From NCBI GenBank assembly GCA_973895155.1, contig OZ316894.1:3844001-3908000 (forward strand): a stretch of DNA of 64,000 nucleotides. The letters are read 5' to 3'. Shown here piece after piece: positions 37,324-49,500 of the stretch. The position numbers were made by a program, and so were the translations under genes. The stretch comes from Marsupella aquatica (lineage: Eukaryota > Marchantiophyta). Below the pieces are notes generated by a model. That model saw nothing but the letters and a program-made list of their open reading frames with translations, made no database searches and was not told the origin of the DNA. How positions within the stretch are numbered: position 1 is the first letter of the stretch; each line of letters begins with the position of its first letter.

Positions 37324-40300
37324 CTGGAAGAATAAGCTAGCATTACTTAGATGTACCCTGTTATTTCAGCGAAGGAGTGAGCTCTAGTTACACCTCACGA
37401 CATAACATTTCTCATTGCGAGGCAGCTGCATATCTATTCAAGCAAGAGCAAGGACCGAATGAAGTAAGAAGCTAACTAACATCACAATCAAAACGAATGG
37501 AAAAGCTCATCCGGCAGCAAACGGTTGACACTGATCTCCACTCCAACTTAAGGTGATAATGACACAAATTTTTTGCTACCCAACACGGTGCTAAACAACA
37601 CTCTAAACAGCCCGAGTTTGTCTCGCGGAAGGAGGTTACCAGGGTTGGGAGTCCGAAACGACTTTTGTTGCTACCCAAAGATCTCAACATCACTAATCCA
37701 CAGAAATCCCGAAACTGAAATGACTTATGTACGTAGGTTTCGTCTGAGACTCTCACCACCTCAGCACTGTAGAAAGATAATGTACAAGAATTAGTGTTCA
37801 CGAGAAGACATGATCAATGAAATTGCTAGACCACCACAACAATTGCATGCGCGCTGGGTGATCTAATTGTTTGAACTGAGACTAAAGTCATGTTACCTTG
37901 AACATGTCTAGGGAGTATATGTACATGATGCAACCCTCAGTAGATCGACAACACACGACGGGCCGGACTGGCGCTTCTCCGTACGTGGACCAAAGATTCT
38001 GAAACATAAGACGGCCAGCAACTTCATAGACTGTCTAGCTGTACACAACACTTTCGGCTTTGCAACTGGGAGACTTGGATGTGTCTAGGAAAACGGAGAC
38101 TGGTAGGGAGTAAGGAAATCTTTCACTTCCGTCAGATCGACACGGGATTGTGCACGTAGGACCTAATTGGAGGACACACGGGCAACTACCGAGCTAACAA
38201 TCTGGTCTGGATTCTGGAGATCGGTATGAGGCAACTGTACATGAAAGCTGATAGGATGACCAGAACCAGTTCTCAATCGCATGTGAGTAATGTGCAGCTT
38301 TCAAATTAATTAGACTTTCAATTTCAGCACAAGACATTGACGAGTCGATTGAGAAACAATGAGAAGGGTTGGACGAGGCTCGAGGACAGCTATCTGCAAA
38401 GGCAAAGCAACAAGGGATTGGGCCTGCAATAGGTAATACTAGGCTTAGTAGGAGAGAAGAAGGTGCGGGAAACCAGCTAGGCAGCTCAAAAGCTCAATAA
38501 ACCCGATCCGAAGCTGACGACGTTGTAGCAATTTCAGCAACAATTCCCCACGCGCGGCCGAAGAGTCGCTGGTTGGTCTGGAGGACAATGGGAGCACAAG
38601 CTGGCAACACCCTGAAACCGCATCTAGAGAATTATGCTAGGTACTGATGGAGAATATGTGTAGGATGTTCAACTCTCCTCTCCTCTCGTCTCGTCTCGTC
38701 TCCCCCCCCCCCCCACCCAACCTTGCCTTGCCCCACCTCAACTTAGAAAAGAACAGTTTCGTCCTCATCTCGAGTGTCCGTATCTTGGGTTTATTCTAAC
38801 ATTGTTGCATTGCCTTGCTCGGCTTCGGCTTCCTTCCTGAATACGTTCCTGCCCGCCTTTGTTCTTGCGTGGATTGCGGAACACCCGCTAGACTACAGAC
38901 TTGATAATTTTTTAACTCGATCAATTTCCCTCACTTTGATTCGATATAGACTCTATTGCAGTAGATTCGTTGGAGAGGTCAGACTGTGACTGTGGCGGTG
39001 CATGGATCAAAAGGGCTGCCTGCCAACTACTACAGTAGAAGTGCAATATGGTTTACGGCATTGCACCCTGCTCCCATTAGTGTACTTTTCTGGCTAGGTC
39101 TATTAGAGAAACTAGTCCCTACTACGGGTTATAAAAATGTCACCAAAATATATTTAAAGTTAATAAAAATAATTATAAAAATCATCATGCATGTCATCAT
39201 TTTCATAATTTTACATAACATACCATATTCTTTTTTGTACACCATCCCTCTTTCTATGCACAAATCATCATTTTAATAATTATACATAACATACCAGTAC
39301 AACATCATTCCATCTTTCTATGCACATGTCAAATGTTATGGTGGGGCCCTGGATAGGAGGTATTTGCTTGATGGACCCCAAAATGAAACTTGTTACTTGA
39401 TCGACCCCCTCAGGTTTATCAACGGTCCAGATCTGAGATCGAAAGGTCCATCAACCATCCAGATTGGGGAAAAATATCAAGGGGGTTGATTAAGCAAACT
39501 TTTTCCAAAATTTTCCAAAAGGGGGTCTACTAAGCATATCTCGCCCCTGGATAGAGCTCATTTTTTAATACAAATATATAGAAATCATGACAAAAAGCAT
39601 ACATGATTATCAATTGACATACATCATAGTCATAAGTTTTCTCATCCCCATGATGAGCCATGGAGTTATGGTCTAGAGGCTTCACTCTCGAAGCCTAGGC
39701 CCCAACTCTAGTTTGTAGTTGGTGCTTTATATTAATAAGTAAAATCTACAATCTTCAATAATCTTCCTTCTCACGGAAAGTGTTTCCTGTCGCCCTCACA
39801 TTGTTTCAAGTCCCTTTCATTTTTTTGGGCTACTGATCCATAGTCTGTACCATATCCAATTTCTAAATGTGGGTTAATTACTGGATATTTTGTGACAGTA
39901 GTCCTAGGCTGGTTGAATGGGTTTGGATCCACAGTTGTTCCTACTCACTTTGAACAGGAGGAGAAGATTGACTTGGACATTGGTTCCCATTATGTGACAA
40001 GTCAATACTGGTTAGCCTTGATGAGAAACCAATCAGAAAAGATTGCCAATGGAGTAAAGTCTGGGTACCTAGCTCTCTCCACTCTTAGCTGGTCTGGCCT
40101 ATTCGTAAATGGGAAGGAATGGCGTTGGAGTTTAGTCATTTGGGTTGCTGGTGCTCATGACATGTACTGTCCGTTCCCATTCATTCTCAGTATTCTGATA
40201 TTGGAGCAGTGGCATTCTGGCCTTTGCGACTATGGCTTCCTCTAATTTGGACTCTCCCACAATTGCTCACGAGTATCCGTAGCTTGGCAGCTTGGTCGGC

Positions 40301-41272
40301 AGTATACCATTCCTCGTCGCCTGGCTCTCACCTATCGGTCTTTGGCTGCTGAGAAGCATCTCTGACTCGAGCTCTGACTCCTTCTGCTTGGAGACATCAT
40401 AGAGATATTTTACGAAGCCAGGGGAAGTGGTGGGTCCGGAGGGGAATAAATTTTACCCTCGGTCGTTTCTTCCTCATATGGGACACCCTCAGTAGTCCTT
40501 TTTCAGTCCCAGCTGGGGGAAACTGTTCTCGGCCATCTGGATGCGAAGCATGGTAGAGTTGGAAGATTTTGTCTGACTGATGTTCCCTTATTTCAAGGAT
40601 ACAGCAGTTAGGGACCCGGTTAGGGAGTATTGGCCTTCGTTGCAGTCTACCTAGCTGGTCCGGAAGGGTATCCCCATTTTGATAATGCAAGTTTGTGGTG
40701 GGATATAGCGACTGGTTGTTGGATTTAACGGGATGGATGGCAGATGCTGGAAATTCTTGGGTTATGTGACATGGTCAGCAGGCGGCATTTGGAGTTGGTG
40801 GTGATTGGCAGCCAAGGGAGAATGGAGTTTGCTTGTTGCCCAATTGCTTTCTTGGGTGTTTCCCTTTTAGATGGCTGCTTTTGGATGCCCGTTTGGATGT
40901 ATGGGCTACTTTAGGCATATAGTATCCTGGGGTTCCTCCTTCCCTCTTTTTCTGCCCTCCTCTTGGCAGTCTGGGTGGTGGTTCCCATCGTCATATCTCT
41001 GGGATGCCCCTTCTCCTTGCCCCCCTTAATTGCTTGTTTTCTTTCTCTGTCTCCTACTATCAAGCAGTATTCATTGTTTTTGCCTTGGGTGTCCCACGTC
41101 TTCCTTGTTTTGGTCTTGGGCGCCCCTCTGGAATAAAGTTTCAGGGCTTGGCCCTTTCCCATTTAAAGACTAAAATTAGGTTAGCCTTAGCCTAACGCGG
41201 CCCCTTTCTCCGTTGCAGGGTACATTCAGGAGTTGCAGGTACAGGAGGGGAAAAAAACTTCTTTTTTTGGCT
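37324..41272. other. Gene-poor region
   Basis: The first kilobase probably holds the promoter and possibly a first exon of the kinase gene. Beyond it are a CT stretch with a C-run (38701-38714), AT-rich sequence at 39120-39330, one MITE at 39357-39544, and a CCCCAACTCTAG repeat end near 39699. The longest frame, 39892-40245, has no motif I recognise. No gene is called. Confidence 0.5.
39357..39544. mobile_element. 188-bp MITE with 10-bp target duplication
   Basis: The direct repeat CCCTGGATAG flanks the element at 39347-39356 and 39545-39554. Its ends are imperfect inverted repeats of about 23 bp (16 match): GAGGTATTTGCTTGATGGAC on the left, and GCGAGATATGCTTAGTAGAC read inwards from the right. 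Nested inverted repeats lie inside. It has no coding capacity. A target duplication of about 10 bp suggests a Mutator-type source; that assignment is inference. Confidence 0.82.
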
Positions 41273-41490
41273 CCATATCACGCACAAAGTTTTGGGGGAA
41301 TAAACACCCTAAAATTTAAGTCAATAAAGTTTTTTTTAAGAATTGTTTTAGCCCTAAATTAATGGAATATTCTAAGAATATTCCCAAATTTGATTTTAAA
41401 AAACCCTACGATTCTTACAATTCTCAAAATTGGATTAAAATAACCCTAATGTTCTTCAACAAAAATTTAAAAGTATTTCACTAAACCCAA
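41273..41490 (-). mobile_element. 280-bp repeat ('X'), left half, split by transposon
   Basis: Read on the minus strand, this is the 3' part of a short repeat that is whole at 57841-58117. Shared runs include TTGTTGAAGAACATTAGGGT, GGAATATTCCATTAA, AACTTTATTGACTTAA, TAGGGTGTTTATTCCCCCAA and GCGTGATATGG at the end. The 5' part is at 53415-53481. The two halves are separated exactly by the large transposon. Confidence 0.85.
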
Positions 41491-41515
41491 AACACAATTT
41501 CGGACCGAACGAGAA
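41491..41515 (+). repeat. Left terminal inverted repeat
   Basis: Twenty-five bases, starting AACACAATTTCGGACCGA. Inside it, CGAGAA occurs again near 41535 and TCTCG near 41565, so the subterminal zone repeats a short CGAGA word. Confidence 0.92.
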
Positions 41516-42108
41516 CTATTTCCTCTAAACGAGAAGTGTATTTTCATTTTCCGCCGAATCTCGCAAAATCGGCAGTTTTTTTCATCAAAAACACGTTTTT
41601 GGGGAAATAATGTAATTCGTATTGGAGTTCGGATTGAAACAGCAAATTTAATAATGATCAAAACCAATGAAATTCATGCTAACAAACATTCATATTATCA
41701 AGGAACAATTAGATCCGAAAAACTTTCTCCTCAACCTCATATTCACGCTCTCTGAAGATATATGAAAGGTCTTATCTATAAATCCATATCCACGTTTCGA
41801 GCCAAGTGTGATAACTGTATCGGACTCCGGATTTGAGCCATGAAAGCTCCGACCTAATCTCAGTTTTCTCAGTTTTTGGATATTTACCAAAAATATTTTA
41901 CATCACAGTCGATAAGAATTACTGCACGGTTCGTCAAACTTACCTTGCAGTTACCTCCGCAATTGACCAGTTACCTCCGCAAGTGACCATAGTCAACATG
42001 CCATTCTTTCAACAGCAATGCGCAGTCCGATAAAATTATCATGAAAACTACGGGCGACAAAAATACTAGTCGACAATACTAAGATCCTTCGGTTCATCGG
42101 TTAAATTT

Positions 42109-42330
42109 CAAAATTCCTATCCATATGAAGAAAACTCTTCGCAATACCAACATCAGATAAATTTATCGCTTCAATTTCAAAATTGCAACTTCCATATGAA
42201 GGAACCACTTTTGCAATACCAACATCAGATAAATTTATTGCTTCAATTTCAAATTGCAACTTCCATATGAAGGAACCACTTTTGCAATACCAACATCAGA
42301 TAAATTTATCGCTTCAATTTCAAAACTATA
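42109..42330 (+). repeat. Subterminal tandem repeat, three 71-72-bp units
   Basis: Each unit holds CAATACCAACATCA, the palindrome AGATAAATTTAT(C/T)G (42155, 42227, 42298), then CTTCAATTTCAAA, and the fuller units have CTTCCATATGAAGGAACCAC. It lies between the left end and the promoter of the first element gene. Such arrays in DNA transposons are commonly binding sites for element proteins; that role here is inference. Confidence 0.85.
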
Positions 42331-42431
42331 TAATTTTGCCACGATGCACGTGTGAGAATGAAATTGGAAATCCAAGAAATATACCCTTTTCTGCTATTTT
42401 GTCGTTTAGGGTGACAGCCAATCAAAAGTGG

Positions 42432-42467
42432 ACACGTGGGCCAACCCCTCAACAAACACTATAAAAG
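42432..42467 (+). promoter_or_regulatory. Promoter of the transposase-like gene
   Basis: A TATA box (TATAAAAG, 42460-42467) follows a G-box-like ACACGTGG at 42432. The nearest downstream ATGs lie about 80-120 bp from the TATA box, a reasonable leader length. The CGATA-type palindromes start upstream of it. Confidence 0.65.
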
Positions 42468-42581
42468 GGCCACCGCCGATAAGTTTTTGGCGTCATTATC
42501 GAGAGTAGAGTTTTGGGAGTTGTGTTCTTGGAGCAACATTCTGTCCGTTGAGCCTTTCATTTTCCCTGATTGCGGGAGGAA

Positions 42582-45500
42582 TGCAAAGCCCCATAGTGTC
42601 TCGGATAGCCATGTCTCAATCAAACACAGATTCACCTTCCAATTCAGTTGAATCCTCTCCTTCCAGTTCAGTTGAATCCTCTCCTAATCTTGTCGCTCGC
42701 TGTTTGCCAAGTCGCATACTTAAAGCTCTACCTCTCTCACAGCAAATAGTGCCCGAAATCTCTGACTCAGATTCTGATGCAAGTTCTGGTCCTGAGCCCA
42801 GTGCTTACTATGTGTCGCCTAGTAAACCTGAGAAGCGTCGTCTCTTGAGCGTTCCATTGCCAAGAAATGAGAAACTTTCAATCCCAGGTTTAGGTCCGAG
42901 ACGTCGCTTCAGGCCATCCATCCCAGGTTATGGAGAGGGTATCCGACGACCGATACGCGTATCGTAGTCAGCATTCAAGTCGCCACATTCAACACAAGTT
43001 CAACGACGGATCTTTCAGTCTCTGGGTGAGGATCGGGACACATAAATACAAAGACCGATACGGCGATCGGTCTTTGCATTGCCTGGACTGGATGTGCGAG
43101 CAAGTGAGGGAATCGGACTGCGAAGTCCAGACTCGGCCCTTTCTCGAATGGTCCGTGGGAATCGTGGTGAACAAGTGCTCAATTTTCCAGCAGCTCGCGG
43201 AGTCGTTGGGACTGCACGTGCGAATCCAGAATCTCTAAGTTCTCAAGGGCGGACTGTCATTGGTTCCAGGCTCCAAGTATCAAGGAGAGGTCTTAGTGGC
43301 GTTCGGGTTATGTATAGAGAGCCACGGAGTCCAATTGTGTTTTCAGATGAGTCAAGTGCATCGGAGGACGAAGATGAGGAAGGAGATAGAGAATCCGATA
43401 TAACAGCACAAGTTGTGTCTGAATGTTTAGAAGGAGCTATCGAAGAGAATAGTTATAGTCGTCTATTCAGTGCCCCTCTAAATGCGTCAAGGAGATCTAT
43501 AGAGGATGGTAGCTCAGCAGAGAGTGATGCATCTATTCGCGAGGCACCTGAAGGACCAGAAAATGCCAATGTTATGAATGGATTTCAAGCTGTAGAGAAG
43601 TCAAATGAGCCTAGTAAAAAAGATAGGGACCGAATTACTAGGAAAGACAATGTGATAAATGACAAATTGAATAGAAACAAAATGAGAGAAATTCATAAGT
43701 ATTCGTGTTGTGATAATTACTGTCTGAGGAATTTGGGTCTGCTAGTCGTGACGAAACAACGCACTTATTACTATGGGCTATCCTACCCAGAGAAGAACGT
43801 CCTTCTAAGAGGATGTGTGAAGGGTGGGCTTGCTGGTGCAAGTGGTTACTCAGTTAGCGGTAGATCCTTTTGTCGGAGTGGTTTTAAGAAATTATTTTCA
43901 CTAGGAAATAATCGTCTCCAAAAAATCTCGTAGAACATGTTTTCTCGGATACAGATCGGTATAGTTTGTCGAGAAAAATCACCCGCACATCTTGGTCTCG
44001 TCCAATGGCTGGATGATTTTTTTTCCACAAATGTCGAGAGTCTCCCCAACAAGGATATCTTTCATTTACCTGACAATTGGACAAAAATAGAAGTTTTTGA
44101 TGCCTTCGAGTCCGAAACTCTAATGCGCCAAGAACAAGGCATGACATATTCGTGGTTTGTTCGCATTTGGAACAAGGAGTTTCCTCACGTGCGCATCCCC
44201 AAAAGGAGCCATTTCTCCACCTGCGCCCCGTGTACTGAATTCAAAGCACTCCGTGACAAGACAAGACTCGAAGCAGAAAAGAGTAAGTTTCTAAACCTGT
44301 GTGTTACTCCCGATAATTTTATCGGGTTGAGTATTCATGTGCTTCTTCTTTGGCCATGTGAGTGAATATATCGTTTGAACAGTTTGAATACTGAACCTGA
44401 TAAATTTATCGCTATCACAATTTTTCATTACGGTCTTGTGTTTGAATACTGAACCCGATAAATTTATCATTGTCAGGGTTTATCATTACGGTCTCGTGTT
44501 TGAATACTGAACCCGATAAATTTATCGCTGTCAGGGTTCAACATTGCGGTTATCATGTTTTGTCCTAAACATTTTTATTATTGTAGGAAAATTCTCAACA
44601 TTGCTAAACAAGCATCGGAAGGCACAAGCAGTCGAGAGGGAGAAGTTAGCAAAGCACCGAAGCAAATGTTACAAGAGTCTGGAGAAATATTTGGGCATCT
44701 GTATTGATGGAATGGATCAAAAGACGACAGAGTTACCTCATTTCATTCGGTGTCCGAAGAATATGGATGAAAAGTATTTCATCCCCGTACACGTAGTGGG
44801 TTGTTTGATCTTCAACAAACAATTAAGTTCAAATGTTTTTTTGAACTATCCAAATATTCACAATGATAGCAACCTGACCATCCACGTTATCCAGCATATT
44901 CTGAATACCTGGGAAGGTCTGCTCCCTCCAGTGCTTTACCTCCAGCTTGATAACACAACTCGGGAAAACAAGAATAAATATCTTATGGCATATTTGAATA
45001 TGTTGGTGGAGATAGGTGTTTTCCAGAAAATAAAGGTTGGTTTCCTATTGGTGGGGCACACCCATGATCAAATTGATCAAATGTTTAGCAAGTTTTCTTC
45101 AAAATTGAACAAGCGGAAAGCTTTCGGGTTGGACACTATTTCAGCAATCATAGAGGAATCCTACAATCCTACGGCAAAGATATTTTTCGTCGACGAGGTT
45201 GCCGATTTCAAGAAATTTGTGTCAGACAAGGATCAAGCAAATGACAAGGATATGGATGGTTAGGTTCTACGTACTCTCCATAGCATAAGTGCTCAAAAAC
45301 AATTTCGGATTACTAGAGTACTCGAAGATGGAAGTGCTCGGTCCGTATTCCATGCCAAACATCTTTCAACGACAACCAATTGGGGGGAGACGGTGGATTT
45401 TGTTCGGTACATTCCATCATCTGGAATGTGGGTCGCACCACAAATGGCATTGAAGTCGGCCACGGGAGCGACAGGAGACAATGAAGAGCAAGAGAATGAT

Positions 45501-46196
45501 GCTGAGGAACAAGATGAGCGGGCGGCTCAAAGTTATTTGTCAACTCTTCAAAAATATCGAAGAGCAATTGAAGATGGATTCAATTACTTTGACGACGAAG
45601 ATCGTCTATGGTGGGGTCATTTTTTTGACAAACAAAAAGAAGTGATTCAGCACCACCTGAAACCTGCACAATGGAATTTTGATTGGAGTTGGCCCAAGGT
45701 AAACGTACAGAGAGAACTTCCGAGTAATCCTACGGAAGCAGCAATGGAACCTAGCTTGGTTGATAAAGTAGCGGGTGTGAGGACAGTCATGTATTCCGGA
45801 AGTCGAATAAAAGTCACAGAAATTGGAGACTTCAAGGATCTAGAGGTGAATACTAAATTTGCAATGATATGTGTAGCAGCCCATCAGGATCCCAAGGGAA
45901 GACCATTCTGGATGGCAAAAGTGACTGAGATTCTCACAAGAATTAACGACATCCCGGAGCGGATTAAAATCACTTGGTATGCAATGGATTCGGAGGAAGA
46001 GTCTGCAATTGAAGGCAGATATTATCCGGAGAAAGAGGCTTCGTCTAGCAAAGTACTAGAGGATGAATTGTCCCTAGCAGAAACTGTTGTTTATGCGTAT
46101 AACTTTGCGTTATTGGCAAATAGTACTATCCCTATACAAATAAGACGAATCATTCAAAATGCAATGGAGACTGTAGTCATTGATAGTCGAAGCTAG
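42582..46196 (+). CDS. DUF7869/DDE-like transposase candidate, interrupted by two TAGs
   Basis: A serine-rich 5' part (42582-42967) precedes a frame open from about 43046. The join between them is unresolved. The second part has zinc-knuckle-like cysteines (CCDNYC; later CAPC). An intron at 44283-44586 (GT-AG, in phase) leads to the core. That has IDGMDQ near 44702, YLQLDNTTRENKNKYL near 44939 and GHTHDQID near 45058, three acidic sites spaced as in a DDD/RNase-H-fold nuclease. The frame then runs to TAG at 46194. It resembles the DUF7869 proteins (from memory). In-frame TAGs at 43931-43933 and 45261-45263 break an otherwise open frame with no frameshifts, so this copy may be dead or read differently. 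The true start is uncertain. Confidence 0.78.
44283..44586 (+). promoter_or_regulatory. Intron packed with four CGATA palindromes
   Basis: This intron of the transposase-like gene holds palindromes at 44311, 44398, 44456 and 44514. The last three lie in tandem units of about 58 bp that share TTTGAATACTGAACC before the site, and mostly a GTCAGGGTT after it. Splice sites are A^GTAAG and TTGTAG^G. Confidence 0.8.
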
Positions 46197-46343
46197 TTGT
46201 AGGTTTAAGTTATAATGGTTATCGTTCCCATGAATATGTACAGTGGTTATCGTTCTGGGACTATGTACTCCGCAGCTATAATGATATCTTGTTTTTTGAA
46301 ATAATTGCAATGACAAACCAGTTAGAGCATACAATGCTAAGTC

Positions 46344-46483
46344 CGATAAGATTATCGACAACTCCATTCCCCCAGCTAGAACACCGCGATAGTCCGATAT
46401 ATGCAAAGTCCGAAAAATTTATCGCATTAATAAAGGTGACAAAGGTTCTTCCTCATGGAATACAGAATCCGATAAATTTATCG
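46344..46483. promoter_or_regulatory. Palindrome cluster between convergent element genes
   Basis: Three sites lie between the two converging stop codons: CGATAAGATTATCG (46344), CGAAAAATTTATCG (46411) and CGATAAATTTATCG (46470). The first and last are followed by ACAACTCCATT, so the flanks are conserved too. Confidence 0.8.
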
Positions 46484-46527
46484 ACAACTCCATTGGTGAT
46501 TGACATTATCCTAACGAGCACACGCAA

Positions 46528-49500
46528 CTAATCTAATAACATGTCGTTGAGATCATCCTCATTTGGTGTTCTGGGAGGCTCTTCCTCAGTTTCTTCTTGT
46601 TCCTCTTTGGTCTCCTTCACGACCTCAACTACGTAAGTCGATGTCCCGAGAACACCCAATTGGCCTACAATTGGTGGTTGAATCTCATGACCTTCAACGC
46701 CATGCCCTTCAATCTGGGATTCTTCATATAAATTCCAGTTTGACTCCAGAATCACGATCTGGGATTTCACAAAATCAATCTGCGCAGAACTCTTATCAAC
46801 AGCACAACCCTGGCGAGAATTGAGGAGCGTAGCAGCTAATGTCGATCCAGTTCCACAACAAAGATCAATAACCCAATCCTCTTTCTCAGAGTAATGGGAA
46901 ACAAACCAAGCCCCCAAACCAACAGGCTTCTGATACGGGTTCACAACAAATCCCAACGGATCAACGGACTTCTTGGTTACACATGGAACCTTGATGATAT
47001 TGACGCGAGACTCATCCGGTTGGAAATTGTACATGTCCATGTTCCGAATGCCTTCCTCGCTATAGAAACCTATCGACCAGTTCTCAAAACCCCACGCCAA
47101 TCGAGCTCCAGCGGGACGCTCATGAATGTTAGTCTTCTCCCAGATTCCAGCCTTGACCCCACAGTTGCATACACTCTCCAGTGTAGACATCACCATATGC
47201 GTTTGTTGTAGTGAATGGAACACAACAAACCTCCACTGCTTAGCGGTCGTCATCTTTGAGAAACTTGTCAACATGTCTAAAATGTCCTTTTCTGTGAATG
47301 CTACTTCATCAAACTCCGAACCAGGAGCATTAAAACCATACGGAATATCCGCAACCGCAAGGGTGTAAGCCCTTGGCTGAACAAAAGAATCCAAAATTTG
47401 AACATCACCAACATGGAGATAGTAGGGAAAAGAATCCCCGTCTGTATTTTCCCATGTTTGTTCAAACGCTTCTGCTGTGCCCTCGCCTAAGGACCTCAGC
47501 CGATTGTACTTATCGATTGCAGCAAGCACAAAATTCTTAAACACATAAGGGATTTCAGTTGAGGGAACAATAACCTCCCCACAGAATTATAAGTGACAGC
47601 CGGAACCACTTTGCTTTTCCTTTTTGAATTAATCTTCAGCTGTAAAAATGTCAGACACATCTACAGTTAGAATAGCGTGAGATGAATGCTAAAGCCGATA
47701 AAAATCTCGCGATGGAGCACGCTAGCCGATAGATGGAATCGCTTAGAAACCAACAAAGGAATGCTAAAGCCGATAAAAATCTTGCGATGGAGCACGCTAG
47801 CTGATAGATGCAATCGCTTAGAAACCAACAAAGGAATGCTAAAGCCGATAAAAATCTTGCGATGGAGCACGCTAGCTGATAGATGCAATCGCTTAGAAAC
47901 CACAAAGGAATGCTAAAGCTGATAAAAATCTCGCGATAGAGCATGCTGTGAGAGGAATGCTTACCGCGTCACTCAATTTCTCCGCCCATATGCCAAGGAC
48001 CGAGACATCTGTTTCGTTGGGAAACATTTCTCTGCATGTTGCCCAATCTGGCTGACCAGATATCTGCAAAAATAGTTTCTTCACCTTGGCAAGCTTTTTC
48101 AACTTCTCACCTTCCTTGTGCATTTGATCCAAAGTGATCACCTTCCTGATAACCCTATTCAAGAGACGCTTGACATGCTCCTTATTTGACAGTCCTTGGA
48201 GACCTCGAAATGAATTTAAGTTGAGGTCACCAGCAAGTTTATTCATTTTAATCTCCCTTACCATCAAAGGTTTTACCTTTCCCTTTGCGTTCGTCGTTGC
48301 CACAATTTTTTTGGGTTGTCCTAAGACAATACCTTTCTCCCACATCTGGAAAATCTGCTCCTGAAGATCCCAAATTTCACCTGTTCGGAAAGCAATTTGG
48401 AAAGCCGGATCATGTTTGGCCATGGAGTCACGAACTCCTGGCGTGTACTCCATCATGCATTCTTGACAACATGCTTCGCGGACATCTTTAGTCGAGCCCA
48501 CACCCATTTCAAGAAAAATATTGTGACAAGTGCGAACTTGGTCAATTTTAGTCATGTTCTTCCAATACTCCTGGTCATAGTTATGCTGGAAGCCTAACTT
48601 TCGGACCTCGGATCTCGTAAGCCCAGCGTAAACCCAAGCTTCCAGCTCACCATATATTTGCTTCCCGTACATTTTAAACAACTCGGACTTTGCCCGAGCA
48701 CCATGATTCCCTCCAATAATTCTATACTTCCATACCCTTGACTTCAGGATGTCCCAATCTGCGGTTGTGGGACAATCCTTCGGATCCACACACAGCACGA
48801 ATGGGGCACTGAAGTTGGTGGGGTTTTTCATGAGAAGTATCTTGATATTTTCCACATGCAATCTATCCACTGGTCTAATCAAAGTTGACAAATCCCCCTC
48901 CTCATCAAATATGAGATTGTCGACATGCAGAAGCACAGTTGTCCTTTGCACCCTTCGTTGCATCAGAAGACTGAGCTCTGCCTTTATCGCGTCCGTCTCA
49001 TACATCGAAAGAGCCATCTCCTCCTCCTGATCAACCTACAAAAGCATTGCAAATTCAATTAAGGAAAGAAACTGCGAGATTTTTATCGGAGTTCACATTT
49101 GTTCAACATAACTCCACAATCCGCAATTCAGGAAATAAACAACGAGATTTTTCTCGGATTTCGTATTTGTTAAACAGTACAACGACGTAGTACTTACCAA
49201 TGGCGCCGCAGAAACCGCGATTGGAACTGATGGAATTGACGGAGCTCTATCTACTTCTACAGCCACTATCTCAGTCCAACCAATACTCTTCCTCTTTGTG
49301 CTAAGTCCAGAACCAGATGGCCTGGATCCCTCGGATTCTTTACTTTTGCTTGGTTTAACAGATGGTCCTCGACGGTTGCCCCGGCCTCTCCCACTACCGC
49401 CAGTTTCCTGGCTCTTTTTCCCAACGTCAGAGGTTCCCGCGGCATCTCCCCTGCCGCTACCTCTCCCTTTCCCTCTTCCACTTCCCGAAACCCGACCAGA

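Noticed and set aside
47681-47955. Regular repeats with unique-looking gaps, CRISPR-like
   Set aside because: The units are whole 75-bp tandem copies, the DNA is plant nuclear, and the array sits in an intron. It is a tandem repeat, not a CRISPR array.
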